Origin: CAIOZW01 sp049317725
GTDB lineage: Bacteria > Acidobacteriota > Blastocatellia > RBC074
Assembly: GCA_049317725.1 (NCBI GenBank)
Contig: JBMOHS010000099.1
Location: 1-14,835 of the forward strand
Reading direction: 5' to 3'
Length of the DNA: 14,835 bases
Under the pieces are notes generated by a model. The model did not search any database. It was not told the origin of the DNA and saw only the letters and a list, made by a program, of their open reading frames with translations. This document shows positions 6,441 to 13,291 of this stretch, piece by piece. The translations under genes and the position numbers were made by a program. Each line of letters opens with the position of its first letter. Position 1 is the stretch's first letter.

Positions 6441-7116
6441 AGCGGGAAGATGATCCCGGATGCCGCTTGGTCCCGTTGGAACGGGAGATCCAGGCATAGC
6501 CTGCGGCAATGAAGAGAAGCGGCCAGAATCGTTCGAGGAGAGTGGGGGCCAAGTGCTCAAGGAGGGCAAGGATCCCCAGGGAGATCAGAAGGATCCCGAT
6601 GGTCTGTGGGTGTTGCTGGATTCGCTCGCGGAGGTGTTCGTCCTCTGCCTGAAGCGAGCCACGCTCGACCCGCGATCGCCACGCTGACCGATAGCTGTCC
6701 AAGATCGTCGTGAGATAGCACGCGATCAAGCCCAGCCCGAAGATGTTGTCGAGCGGAGAGGAGAGGAGATCGACCATTGTCAAGAGACCGAGCATCGTCA
6801 GAAACTGCAGGAGCGCCTTGATGGGTTGACCATTGTAGAGGGCTCCCAGCCCAGGGAAGACGATGGCGCAGATCAAGGCCAACCAGGGGGACCGGGCCCT
6901 TGTCAGTCGATCAGCCGAGCCAGGGGGAGGAGACAGCCAGGACGGTGTTGGCGATACTCCACCCTCTCGGGATCGGAGCATGTCGATGCCAGCGACGATG
7001 CATTCTTGGCAGTAGGGAGCACCTTTGATCCGATGGTCACAGGCCGGGCAGAGAGGATGCCCACAGGCCTGACAGGCAGCAGTCGCGGGGTGATCTGCGT
7101 GATAATAACAAGTCAT
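6439..7116 (-). CDS. B-box zinc finger, multi-pass membrane protein
   Basis: 225 residues. The N-terminal B-box-type zinc finger has cysteines and histidines spaced C3, H6, C15-x2-C18, C23-x2-C26, C36-x2-C39. A proline-rich linker follows, then hydrophobic segments at about 78-93 (with PGLGALYNGQ at 88-97, as in TM2/DUF5683-like proteins), 100-118, 124-139, and two near the C-terminus (172-187, 195-210) resembling the LiaI/LiaF-like helix pair. The biochemical role is unknown. The start is the ATG at 7116, 7 bp after the anti-sigma stop; a TTG at 7119 is also in frame. Tight spacing makes it the last gene of the sigma/anti-sigma operon, so it is a likely third part of that signalling unit. 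Such zinc-finger membrane proteins recur in Acidobacteriota as far as I know. Confidence 0.75.
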   Translation of the reverse strand: MTCYYHADHPATAACQACGHPLCPACDHRIKGAPYCQECIVAGIDMLRSREGGVSPTPSWLSPPPGSADRLTRARSPWLALICAIVFPGLGALYNGQPIKALLQFLTMLGLLTMVDLLSSPLDNIFGLGLIACYLTTILDSYRSAWRSRVERGSLQAEDEHLRERIQQHPQTIGILLISLGILALLEHLAPTLLERFWPLLFIAAGYAWISRSNGTKRHPGSSSR

Positions 7117-7123
7117 CAAGCCA

Positions 7124-7924
7124 TTACTCTTGGCCTGTCTTGGCCGACGCTGGAGGGGCAGGGGAAGCCAGATCCCGCCGGAGGCGCGTGCTCACTTGGC
7201 GCGAAAGATGCTGGAGTTGTGCCAAGGGCTCTTGAGTTTGCGTGACCCAGTGACCAGCCTGCATCCCGGCGTGGCTCGCCAGCCCTTCGAGGCTTCCAAA
7301 GCGGACGAGGACGAGGAGGGTACTCGCCGCGAGCATGAGGAGCGCAGCAACGATGTCCCGCGAGAGGATTGGGAACCATCCACGTTTGATCGGCACCGAG
7401 CCCTCCCCGGTTTCGAAGTTGCTGGAAGTTCCGATTTCGGGGAGGACGGGGCGCGTCTTGGCCACCATCTGGTCGACCCACCCGGTCGGCAGCTCGACTG
7501 GGTGGCGGCGAGCCTCCTCGCAGAGCGACATCGCCGATTCGATTCCATTCATCATCTGCCGGCAGCCCAGACAACGCTCGAAATGGTCTTGCAAGGCCAA
7601 GTGGGCGGGTGCCAGCAGCACGCCGTCGTAATACTGCTCAATCAGGCGATCGAACCCAGGACAACTGACCATCTCCCCCATGGTCGTTGCCGCCAGAATC
7701 CGCTCCCTCAACTGGCTGTCAGGGGAAGCTGATCGCGAATGTGTCTCCTCCAACTCCGACCCGGAGAGGCCACGAAGGGCATCGACCACCCCCCGGACCT
7801 CCTGGTGAAGCGTCCGACAGGTGGTGCAGCAGAGCCGGTGCGCTGCACATTCGGCGCGCTGAGGGCTGGGCAGCTCGCCCTCAAGGTATGCGCTCAACTG
7901 GTCTTGAAATTGCTGACAGTTCAT
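7124..7924 (-). CDS. Membrane anti-sigma factor with two zf-HC2 domains
   Basis: 266 residues. Two putative zinc-binding anti-sigma (ZAS) motifs are seen. The first has C3 then H29-x3-C33-x2-C36. The second has C88 then H114-x3-C118-x2-C121. One membrane helix lies at about 190-211, followed by a roughly 55-residue C-terminal region outside the membrane. Members of this family hold an ECF sigma factor at the inner membrane until a signal releases it. The gene directly follows the ECF sigma gene (67 bp apart) on the same strand, so the sigma factor is the obvious partner. The ATG at 7924 is chosen because MNCQQF begins the first ZAS domain. The frame is open further upstream to 8008, overlapping the sigma gene, but that part is not protein-like. 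A double ZAS is less common than a single one. Confidence 0.85.
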   Translation of the reverse strand: MNCQQFQDQLSAYLEGELPSPQRAECAAHRLCCTTCRTLHQEVRGVVDALRGLSGSELEETHSRSASPDSQLRERILAATTMGEMVSCPGFDRLIEQYYDGVLLAPAHLALQDHFERCLGCRQMMNGIESAMSLCEEARRHPVELPTGWVDQMVAKTRPVLPEIGTSSNFETGEGSVPIKRGWFPILSRDIVAALLMLAASTLLVLVRFGSLEGLASHAGMQAGHWVTQTQEPLAQLQHLSRQVSTRLRRDLASPAPPASAKTGQE

Positions 7925-7991
7925 TAGTCTCGTGTCCCGCTCGATCTGCCTTGCGCTCGGTCGAGAGAGAAGAGGGCAGGATCGTCTTCCC

Positions 7992-8618
7992 TCAGAGCGT
8001 TTCGGCAACCTTCATCCGCCGTAAAATCCGGGCCAGTTCAATTCTTCCCCGGTTGATGCGCGACTTGACCGTTCCGAGAGGGATCCCCAAAATCTCGACA
8101 ATCTCCAGGTAGGAGAGCTCCTCGATGTCGCGGAGAATGACGCATTCACGCAATTCCGGCGAGAGGCGCGCGATTGCTTGGTGGACCTGATGGGCGCGTT
8201 CCGAGCGCTCGATGCCCCGATCTGGTGCATCTTGTCCGCTTCTCAAATGGTACTGATGGGACTCGAGGTCATCACCCAGGTCGGTTGGGGTGCGTGTCCG
8301 CCGTCGATAGTCGTCGATGATCAGGTTGCGGGCGAGGCGCATCAGCCAGTGTGCCAAGTCACCTGCCTGAGGGTCGTACTGATCGAGCGAACGATAGACC
8401 CGCACGAAGACCTCCTGTGTCAGATCTTCCGCCAGTTCGTGTCGATTGCTGAAGCGGTAGGCGAGATTGTAGACGCGACGGGAGTAGGTGCGGATGACCT
8501 CTTCCCAGGCGGCGCTATCTCCACTGCGACAGCGGCGGACCAGTTCTGCGTCGGATAGACTGGCAGTCTTTGGCAGTGTCGGGTTGGCTCCCCAGCGGGG
8601 TGGCTCGCTCCAATTCAC
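7992..8618 (-). CDS. ECF-type RNA polymerase sigma factor
   Basis: 208 residues from a GTG at 8618. Sigma region 2 covers about 37-107 (ELAEDLTQEVFVRVYRSL at 61-78 and WLMRLARNLIIDDYRRR at 91-107). A linker of about 40 residues follows, then sigma region 4 (about 148-202) with the helix-turn-helix SYLEIVEILGIPLGTVKSRI. Region 3 is absent, as in ECF factors. The start is unsure: GTG 8618 has AAGGGGAG just upstream at short spacing, and the first conserved residues begin some 20 residues in. A TTG at 8711 would add 31 residues of unlikely sequence and would lie upstream of the transcription start predicted from the ECF-like promoter. It is followed by its presumed anti-sigma factor, and probably activates its own operon. 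Confidence 0.88.
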   Translation of the reverse strand: MNWSEPPRWGANPTLPKTASLSDAELVRRCRSGDSAAWEEVIRTYSRRVYNLAYRFSNRHELAEDLTQEVFVRVYRSLDQYDPQAGDLAHWLMRLARNLIIDDYRRRTRTPTDLGDDLESHQYHLRSGQDAPDRGIERSERAHQVHQAIARLSPELRECVILRDIEELSYLEIVEILGIPLGTVKSRINRGRIELARILRRMKVAETL

Positions 8619-8714
8619 AGTCTCCCCTTCCGATAGGCCCCGGTTGCTCAACCGGAGGCAAGGGTCACGAACGTTCTCGGGCTCCTGGCTTGAGGGTGGC
8701 CCGACGGTCAAGGG

Positions 8715-8741
8715 TACGACGATTGAGCCCCGCTGGTTCCA
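8715..8741 (-). promoter_or_regulatory. Candidate ECF-type promoter of the sigma operon
   Basis: On the minus strand TGGAACC (8741-8735) and CGTA (8718-8715) are separated by 16 bp. This resembles the AAC-containing -35 and CGT-containing -10 of many ECF promoters (for example TGAAAC-N16-CGTA of Bacillus SigW). Transcription would start near 8708, about 90 nt before the sigma GTG. Autoregulation is typical for ECF sigma operons; here it is inferred from the match alone. Confidence 0.4.
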
Positions 8742-8771
8742 GGAAATCGGTTGCGACGTTGCGACCAGGGG

Positions 8772-9590
8772 CTATTTGATGGCCTTGACACTGGCCGGTT
8801 TCAGGAACAGTTCGTCTCGTACTGGGATCCCGAGACGAATCGACTGATAGTTGACGCGACTCTCCTGAATCCCATCCCGGTAGAAGTCGATGATGTTCGG
8901 AAAGAGGACCCCGTCATAAGCGACATATTGGAAGAATCGCACTTCGCGCCGGGTTAGCGTGCCCTTTGCCGAGGACTCGTAGGTGAGGCGAAGGGGGAGA
9001 TGGTTGGTCCGGTCGAGGGTGAGCGTCACGGATTTGTCTCCTCCCAGCTCCAAGACGAGGGTCTCGGCCCGCTCCCCGGGGCGAAGCTCGACAAGGCCGG
9101 CATAGCCAACTTGGACCCGCGGGTTCTTCGACCGTTCGCGGAGGATCCGGTCAAGATCGTAGATCAAGGATTCGAGATAGTCGCGCAGCTGCTCTTCGGT
9201 CTGGTCCTTGATCGTTTCGACCTCGCCGTCATAGACCCAACCGGTCTGCCCCTGGTTGACTTGGATCCGTCGGTTCTTCAACTTTCCTTTGCCAAACTCG
9301 ACCCGTTCACGGTCGGGAAAGGAAAGATAGTTGACGAAGGGGACAGGGACCTGGGAGAGCCCTTGTTGGTAGGGGGTGTACTGCCCCGTCGAGAGAAGAG
9401 TTCGGAAGCCGAGATAGGCGGCTCCTCCTCGCGCGGTGATCACCGCGTCGAGCAGAGCACGCCCCTTGGCGATATTCTCTGGGCTCTCTGGATCGACTCG
9501 CTGGGCATGTACCGGGAGGGCGACAGCGATCAGGATCAGCAAGCTCGCTACACCGCCCCATCGCACGCGTCGTCGTCGGTTGGCATCCAC
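8772..9590 (-). CDS. Secreted LolA-like (outer-membrane lipoprotein-sorting-type) protein
   Basis: 272 residues from a GTG at 9590. A signal peptide is clear: four arginines at 5-8, a hydrophobic core (about 14-26) and PVHA before Q30, a signal peptidase I type site. The mature part is rich in alternating beta-strand sequence with GQTGWVYDGEVETIKDQTEE in the middle and a C-terminal stretch like VRFFQYVAYDGVLFPNIIDF, resembling the one-sided beta-barrel of LolA/LolB-like proteins often annotated as outer-membrane lipoprotein-sorting proteins. The ligand is unknown. The frame is open for another 168 codons upstream, but that part is antisense-like and lies before a good TATAAT, so the GTG start before the signal peptide is preferred. 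GGGGGTG lies just upstream. It is upstream of and codirectional with the sigma operon, 153 bp away. Confidence 0.7.
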   Translation of the reverse strand: MDANRRRRVRWGGVASLLILIAVALPVHAQRVDPESPENIAKGRALLDAVITARGGAAYLGFRTLLSTGQYTPYQQGLSQVPVPFVNYLSFPDRERVEFGKGKLKNRRIQVNQGQTGWVYDGEVETIKDQTEEQLRDYLESLIYDLDRILRERSKNPRVQVGYAGLVELRPGERAETLVLELGGDKSVTLTLDRTNHLPLRLTYESSAKGTLTRREVRFFQYVAYDGVLFPNIIDFYRDGIQESRVNYQSIRLGIPVRDELFLKPASVKAIK

Positions 9591-9687
9591 TCTGCACCCC
9601 CATTCCTTCCCGGGTTCGATCTTCTGCGCTGCTGGCGGCACGAATCCTCTCCTCCCGCTCCACTCCTCGACTTCCTTCCCGGTGGAA

Positions 9688-9693
9688 ATTATA
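9688..9693 (-). promoter_or_regulatory. Candidate -10 box for the LolA-like gene
   Basis: The minus strand reads TATAAT exactly at 9693-9688. The sequence 17 bp upstream (TGTGCG) is a poor -35, but TG lies two bases before the hexamer, near the extended -10 position. A transcript from here would have a leader of about 90 nt to the GTG at 9590. The plus-strand DUF155 gene starts 128 bp away, so this is the shared divergent promoter region. Confidence 0.4.
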
Positions 9694-9820
9694 CTCAATT
9701 CCGTCAATCGCGCACAGACCAACCATTGATGGCAACGATTGCCGCGCTTTTCAATTACTGGGGAGGCACAAGGCCACGTTCCCTCGTTCAACGGAATGCC
9801 GGCAGGTAGAGAAGGGAAGC

Positions 9821-10912
9821 ATGGCGACCATCCTCCAGGGCCAGTGTCGAGTTTACTACGCTTTCGATATTGGATACGAGGTCCAGCTCGACCAGCTCCA
9901 ACGGCTCGTCGACGCCACTCCGGTTCCCCCCCTCTCCCGCAAAAAGCAGACTCCCCCCTATTTGCAGTACACGAAACCACCCCGTGTCCTGCCACTGGGG
10001 GTGGCACCCGAGACGCTGCTCGGCGAAGGGGTCGTCCAAGCGACGGTCTTCGATTTTGGGGGATTGAGCCTGTCTTACCAATGGGCGATCGCACCCACTG
10101 CGGGTTGGACGATTGAGGATCTGCCGCGGCTGAGTCAGCACCTCCACCAGATGGGACTCGAATCGCACGCCCAGGCGACGGTCACGCACCTCCTCGAGAC
10201 GCTCGAACCAGCTATCCTCCGTCCTCGCCTCGATCCGCTCGTTGAGGACTATTACCTCTTCATCCTCGAACGGCTCTCCGAAGAGATCTCCGGGGAGGAG
10301 TTGCTGCGGCGCTATCGTCCCCACCTTGCCCAGACGCTACGCTTCGAGGTCCTTCCGCTCAGCCGCCATCAGCAGGAGGAGGCGCTCAGCCAGTCGATCT
10401 CCTACTACGAGAACGACCTGGCCCTCATCGACTGGAATGGTGCAATTCTCTACGATCCAGACTATGAGGACTCGGCCAACGTTCTGGAATTTCTCAACGT
10501 CGAGCTGCTTGAGGCCCGTTATGTCGATGCCCAACTCGATCGACGATTGCTGGAGTATGGACCGCTCCCACCAAAACCCCGTTTCGCCCCGATCCCTTTT
10601 CGGAATCCCTACGCCGGCCAGATCGAGGATCTGGCCGAATGGAAGGCCGAGTATCTCCTGCTCAACGAACGGATCGACAACTCCCTTAAACTGATTGGGG
10701 ACCTCTACTTGGCACGCCTCCACACCGCCGCTGCCCGCCGCTTCTACCTTCAGGAATGGAATCTGATCATCTCCCGCAAACTGGAGATCATCGACGACCT
10801 CTACCAGATGTTGACCGACCGGGTGCAGGTGTCGCAGAGCCAGATGCTGGAGCTGATCATCATCCTTCTCATTCTGGTCGAACTGGTGCTGGCGTTGGTG
10901 GCGAAGTCCTGA
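9821..10912 (+). CDS. RMD1/YagE-family (DUF155) membrane-anchored protein
   Basis: 363 residues. The family is recognised from overall layout and the central-to-C-terminal region: DLALIDWNGAILYDPD (199-214), then a helical stretch with FLNVELLEARYVDAQLDRR (224-242) and coiled helices (about 275-340), ending in one hydrophobic C-terminal helix (about 342-361) next to the end. This is the architecture of DUF155 proteins, related to yeast RMD1 and the mitochondrial RMND1/MRX10 proteins, which are tail-anchored. The bacterial function is unknown. The ATG at 9821 has AGAAGGGA at 9810-9817, a good ribosome-binding site. The last 44 bp overlap the 3' end of the convergent SPOR-propeller gene. No partner gene is evident. 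Confidence 0.72.
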   Translation: MATILQGQCRVYYAFDIGYEVQLDQLQRLVDATPVPPLSRKKQTPPYLQYTKPPRVLPLGVAPETLLGEGVVQATVFDFGGLSLSYQWAIAPTAGWTIEDLPRLSQHLHQMGLESHAQATVTHLLETLEPAILRPRLDPLVEDYYLFILERLSEEISGEELLRRYRPHLAQTLRFEVLPLSRHQQEEALSQSISYYENDLALIDWNGAILYDPDYEDSANVLEFLNVELLEARYVDAQLDRRLLEYGPLPPKPRFAPIPFRNPYAGQIEDLAEWKAEYLLLNERIDNSLKLIGDLYLARLHTAAARRFYLQEWNLIISRKLEIIDDLYQMLTDRVQVSQSQMLELIIILLILVELVLALVAKS

Positions 10913-12413
10913 GTAATGTTGAGTTGGGAAGCGGGGACGCACGGTAGGTGAGCAGCCACCCCTCCTCGCTGATCAGCCAGCCGTGCCGGGGTGAGGCGAA
11001 CCAGAGCAGGAGACGACTGGTTCCGCCAAGGCGCAGTGACTCCTGCCATTGGGCCCCCTGGCCGGGTGTCCTCCAGAGTCGCTGTGGCCACTCCCCGGTT
11101 GCTCCAACCAAGTGCCAGCCAGTGGAGATCTCCGGAAAGGCCGATTCCCGAAAGGTTCCCGCCGGAGGCGGGCCAACCAGTTGCCAGTGTCGACTGGCCT
11201 CCTGCGGGCGGCTCTCGAGATTGCTTGGCGTGAGGATCGTCTCCCAAGTGGGAGAGCTGCCCGAGCCGATCTCGAGCTGAACCAGTCCATTGGCAGAGAC
11301 CCGCAAGTGGCGCAACCGGATCGGTCCAGCCTCCTTTCGTGTCGGAAGAGGAACCCGCTGCCAGCTCCCCGCACCATCGTGCGTCTCCCAGAGTTGGCTC
11401 TCCCCCCCCGGTCCGGTTCCACTGATCCCCCAGGCGCGCGGCGCGTGCTTTCCGAAGGACGATCGAGGCAGGCACTGCAACTCCTCAACACGAGTTGCGA
11501 CGAAACTTCCTGGATCACCCTTGACCTCAGTCCACTGCCGTCCACCGTCGATGGTTCGCCAGAGGGCTCCCTCCCCCCGCAGCGCAACCCCTGTCTGCGC
11601 CTCCAGAAAACAGAAGGTCCGGAAAGGGGGGCCTTCCATCGGGGAGCGATCTACCCACTGCGCTCCGCCATTCTCGGTCGCGAGCAGGATCGTTCCTCTA
11701 CCTGGATCTTCTCCCAACAACCAGCCGTAGCGCCAGTCAAAAAAGAAGAGGGACCGCACTGTCAACGTCCTTCCGATTGGCAACGGCTTCCAGGTCTGTC
11801 CCCCGTCGGTTGTCCTACGCAACGCGCCACCCTTGCCGCCAATCCAGCCGGTCAGTGGGTCGACGAACCAGACCGCTTGCCAGCCCTCGTTTGGCAAGGT
11901 CGACGCGGGCAACATCTCCCAGTGCGGGTCGATGATCTCTACACGGGGTTGAACGACCTGCTCAGCAGTCGCCTTTTTCGCCGTCGTCTCGACTTGGCGT
12001 GGAACAGCGCTGACCACCTCTGCCTTTTCCGGCGGCGTTCCTCCTGGGCGAGGGGAGGAGAGAGCGGCTCCCGGCTCTTCCCGGACGACGATGTACTCCG
12101 TGATCCACCCCGCTTGTCGCGCCTGCTCCCCCGCCGTTCGTGCCAATGCCGCACTCGCAAAGCGGCCAAAGCGCACCCGTTGCCGCGGCCCCACTTCCGG
12201 AATGACCGCTGGCTGGCGATAGGCCGACAATCCCCTGGCCTTCAGCTCCCCAACAATCTTGTCGGCATCCTCCCCAGATTCGAGCGAGGCGACCTGAACG
12301 GTGAAGAGTCGTTCCTGCCCCGATCCCACCAGAACCTCCCCGCTCGGCAGCACGGCGACCAGCCACAGGAGGGCTAAGCTGCCCAGCAACATCCTGGTTC
12401 CAGATCTCCTCAT
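10869..12413 (-). CDS. SPOR domain fused to a Ycf48/BNR-like beta-propeller, envelope protein
   Basis: 514 residues. An N-terminal signal or anchor (MRRSGTR then a hydrophobic core, 8-22) is followed by a SPOR domain (about 35-113; FTVQVASLESGEDADKIV and later RVRFGRFASAALAR), a linker (114-160) and a beta-propeller-like region to the end. Five Asp-box/BNR-like motifs are visible: TTDGGQTW (201-208), TENGGAQW (246-253), TIDGGRQW (287-294), THDGAGSW (344-351) and the degenerate TPGQGAQW (449-456). SPOR domains bind denuded septal peptidoglycan; Ycf48-type propellers assist assembly of photosystem II in cyanobacteria and have many non-photosynthetic relatives of unknown role. The ATG at 12413 has AAGGGG upstream; an in-frame TTG at 12446 is less likely. 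The 3' end overlaps the DUF155 gene. I do not recognise a named gene. Confidence 0.78.
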   Translation of the reverse strand: MRRSGTRMLLGSLALLWLVAVLPSGEVLVGSGQERLFTVQVASLESGEDADKIVGELKARGLSAYRQPAVIPEVGPRQRVRFGRFASAALARTAGEQARQAGWITEYIVVREEPGAALSSPRPGGTPPEKAEVVSAVPRQVETTAKKATAEQVVQPRVEIIDPHWEMLPASTLPNEGWQAVWFVDPLTGWIGGKGGALRRTTDGGQTWKPLPIGRTLTVRSLFFFDWRYGWLLGEDPGRGTILLATENGGAQWVDRSPMEGPPFRTFCFLEAQTGVALRGEGALWRTIDGGRQWTEVKGDPGSFVATRVEELQCLPRSSFGKHAPRAWGISGTGPGGESQLWETHDGAGSWQRVPLPTRKEAGPIRLRHLRVSANGLVQLEIGSGSSPTWETILTPSNLESRPQEASRHWQLVGPPPAGTFRESAFPEISTGWHLVGATGEWPQRLWRTPGQGAQWQESLRLGGTSRLLLWFASPRHGWLISEEGWLLTYRASPLPNSTLLRTSPPTPAPVRPE

Positions 12414-12502
12414 CCCGTTTCCCCTTCTCCCCGTTTCTCCCTGCAACGACTCACGGCATCGATGAACTTCAAGGGATCCTATCTTCTACTCGGTGATCTC
12501 TC

Positions 12503-12522
12503 TGTCTTTCTGTGTCTTTCTG
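12503..12522. repeat. 10-bp tandem repeat TGTCTTTCTG, two copies
   Basis: TGTCTTTCTG is repeated exactly at 12503-12512 and 12513-12522, followed by TGG. Similar pyrimidine-rich short tandem repeats are found between genes in many environmental bacteria; their function is unknown. Confidence 0.6.
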
Positions 12523-12663
12523 TGGTGCAATGATCTCTTCCATTCAGACGTTGGTCGGTGGTTGGTCCATTCCACTTTCAGATCTTCCTCTGTGTGAGTC
12601 GTTACCTTCCCGCTTACTCGGGGCATCAGGGGGAAACCCTTGGCTCATAAACACTGCTCGTTG

Positions 12664-12675
12664 GGAAAATTTTCC
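12664..12675. promoter_or_regulatory. 12-bp palindrome GGAAAATTTTCC, possible operator
   Basis: A perfect 12-bp palindrome sits in the divergent gap, about 50 bp upstream of a possible -10 box for the downstream zinc-ribbon gene. A dimeric regulator could bind here; nothing in the window identifies one. Confidence 0.3.
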
Positions 12676-12725
12676 GACTGGAGATGACTCGCGCCAAGCC
12701 CCTAGTAACTCTTTGGGTCCTGCAG

Positions 12726-12731
12726 TAGAAT
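12726..12731 (+). promoter_or_regulatory. Possible -10 box for the zinc-ribbon gene
   Basis: TAGAAT at 12726-12731 matches 5 of 6 positions of the sigma-70 -10 consensus. The hexamer 17 bp upstream (TAGTAA) matches only 3 of 6 -35 positions. The leader would be about 135 nt. Confidence 0.25.
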
Positions 12732-12871
12732 AGGAAATGTTGTCGTTGTCGGTCCTCGAAAACTGCCGATACATCCGCCGACCCGAATGCTGGCCTGACC
12801 AGCTGGACTGACGAGATAGTAAGCTACCACAACCCTCTACCCCTTGAGATCTGACGAGAAGAGCCGCTACC

Positions 12872-13291
12872 ATGAACCCTAAGCCCATCCTTGGAATCAA
12901 CAAGAAGCCCCAACTTGGAGGAGATGTCGACGCTTACTGCGGAAAGTGCAAAGACACCCGCGAACACGTCATTGCCGCCCTCAACGACACTGGCCAGATT
13001 GAACGGGTCCAGTGTCGAACCTGTCAAAGTAACCATCTCTACCGCGAGCGGTCGACCCGTTCCGCGACCTCCCGCGCCTCTGCCACTCCGCGTGCCTCGC
13101 GCAAAGAGGCGGCGAGCGCCGACACACTCCCTGAAGGACCGTTGCGCAAGTACTCGATGCAGGTTCGCTTTGCGCTTGGAGACCGCATCGACCATCCTCG
13201 CTTTGGCATTGGAGTAGTGGCGGAAGTCCGCCCTGGCAAGATCGATGTCAAGTTCGGGCGCGAACTCAAGACGCTCATTCACGGGGCCTGA
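12872..13291 (+). CDS. Small zinc-ribbon protein with a UvrD-tail-like (Tudor) domain
   Basis: 139 residues. The N-terminal half has a four-cysteine zinc ribbon: C23-G-K-C26 and C48-R-T-C51. A linker rich in R, S and A (about 58-85) follows. The C-terminal part (about 94-139) reads FALGDRIDHPRFGIGVV then KIDVKFGRELKTLIHG, the pattern of the small Tudor/KOW-like domain at the C-terminus of UvrD/PcrA helicases (GD.V.HP.FG.G.V), which binds RNA polymerase. This suggests a soluble protein that contacts RNA polymerase or nucleic acid, but no function is established. The ATG at 12872 has only a weak AGAAGAG upstream. The gene's last 17 bp overlap the rdgB gene tail to tail. Similar small proteins occur in myxobacteria and Acidobacteriota as I recall. 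Confidence 0.72.
   Translation: MNPKPILGINKKPQLGGDVDAYCGKCKDTREHVIAALNDTGQIERVQCRTCQSNHLYRERSTRSATSRASATPRASRKEAASADTLPEGPLRKYSMQVRFALGDRIDHPRFGIGVVAEVRPGKIDVKFGRELKTLIHGA

Larger units (their letters stand above)
12414..12871. other. Divergent intergenic region
   Basis: This 458-bp gap lies between the minus-strand SPOR-propeller gene and the plus-strand zinc-ribbon gene, so it should carry promoters for both. It holds a 10-bp tandem repeat (12503-12522), a 12-bp palindrome (12664-12675) and a possible -10 box (12726-12731). Short open frames at 12512-12733 plus and 12544-12903 minus show no motif and are not called. No tRNA-like fold was seen. Confidence 0.5.

Noticed and set aside
9591..10094. 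Upstream extension of the LolA-like frame
   Set aside because: It would put 168 residues of non-protein-like sequence before a perfect signal peptide, and overlap the promoter region and the start of the DUF155 gene.
11049..12377. Plus-strand frame of 442 codons
   Set aside because: Antisense to the SPOR-propeller gene, whose repeated Asp-box motifs fix the coding strand.
12414..12871. tRNA or small RNA gene in the divergent gap
   Set aside because: No T-loop GTTCGA-type sequence or cloverleaf arms were found on either strand by eye.
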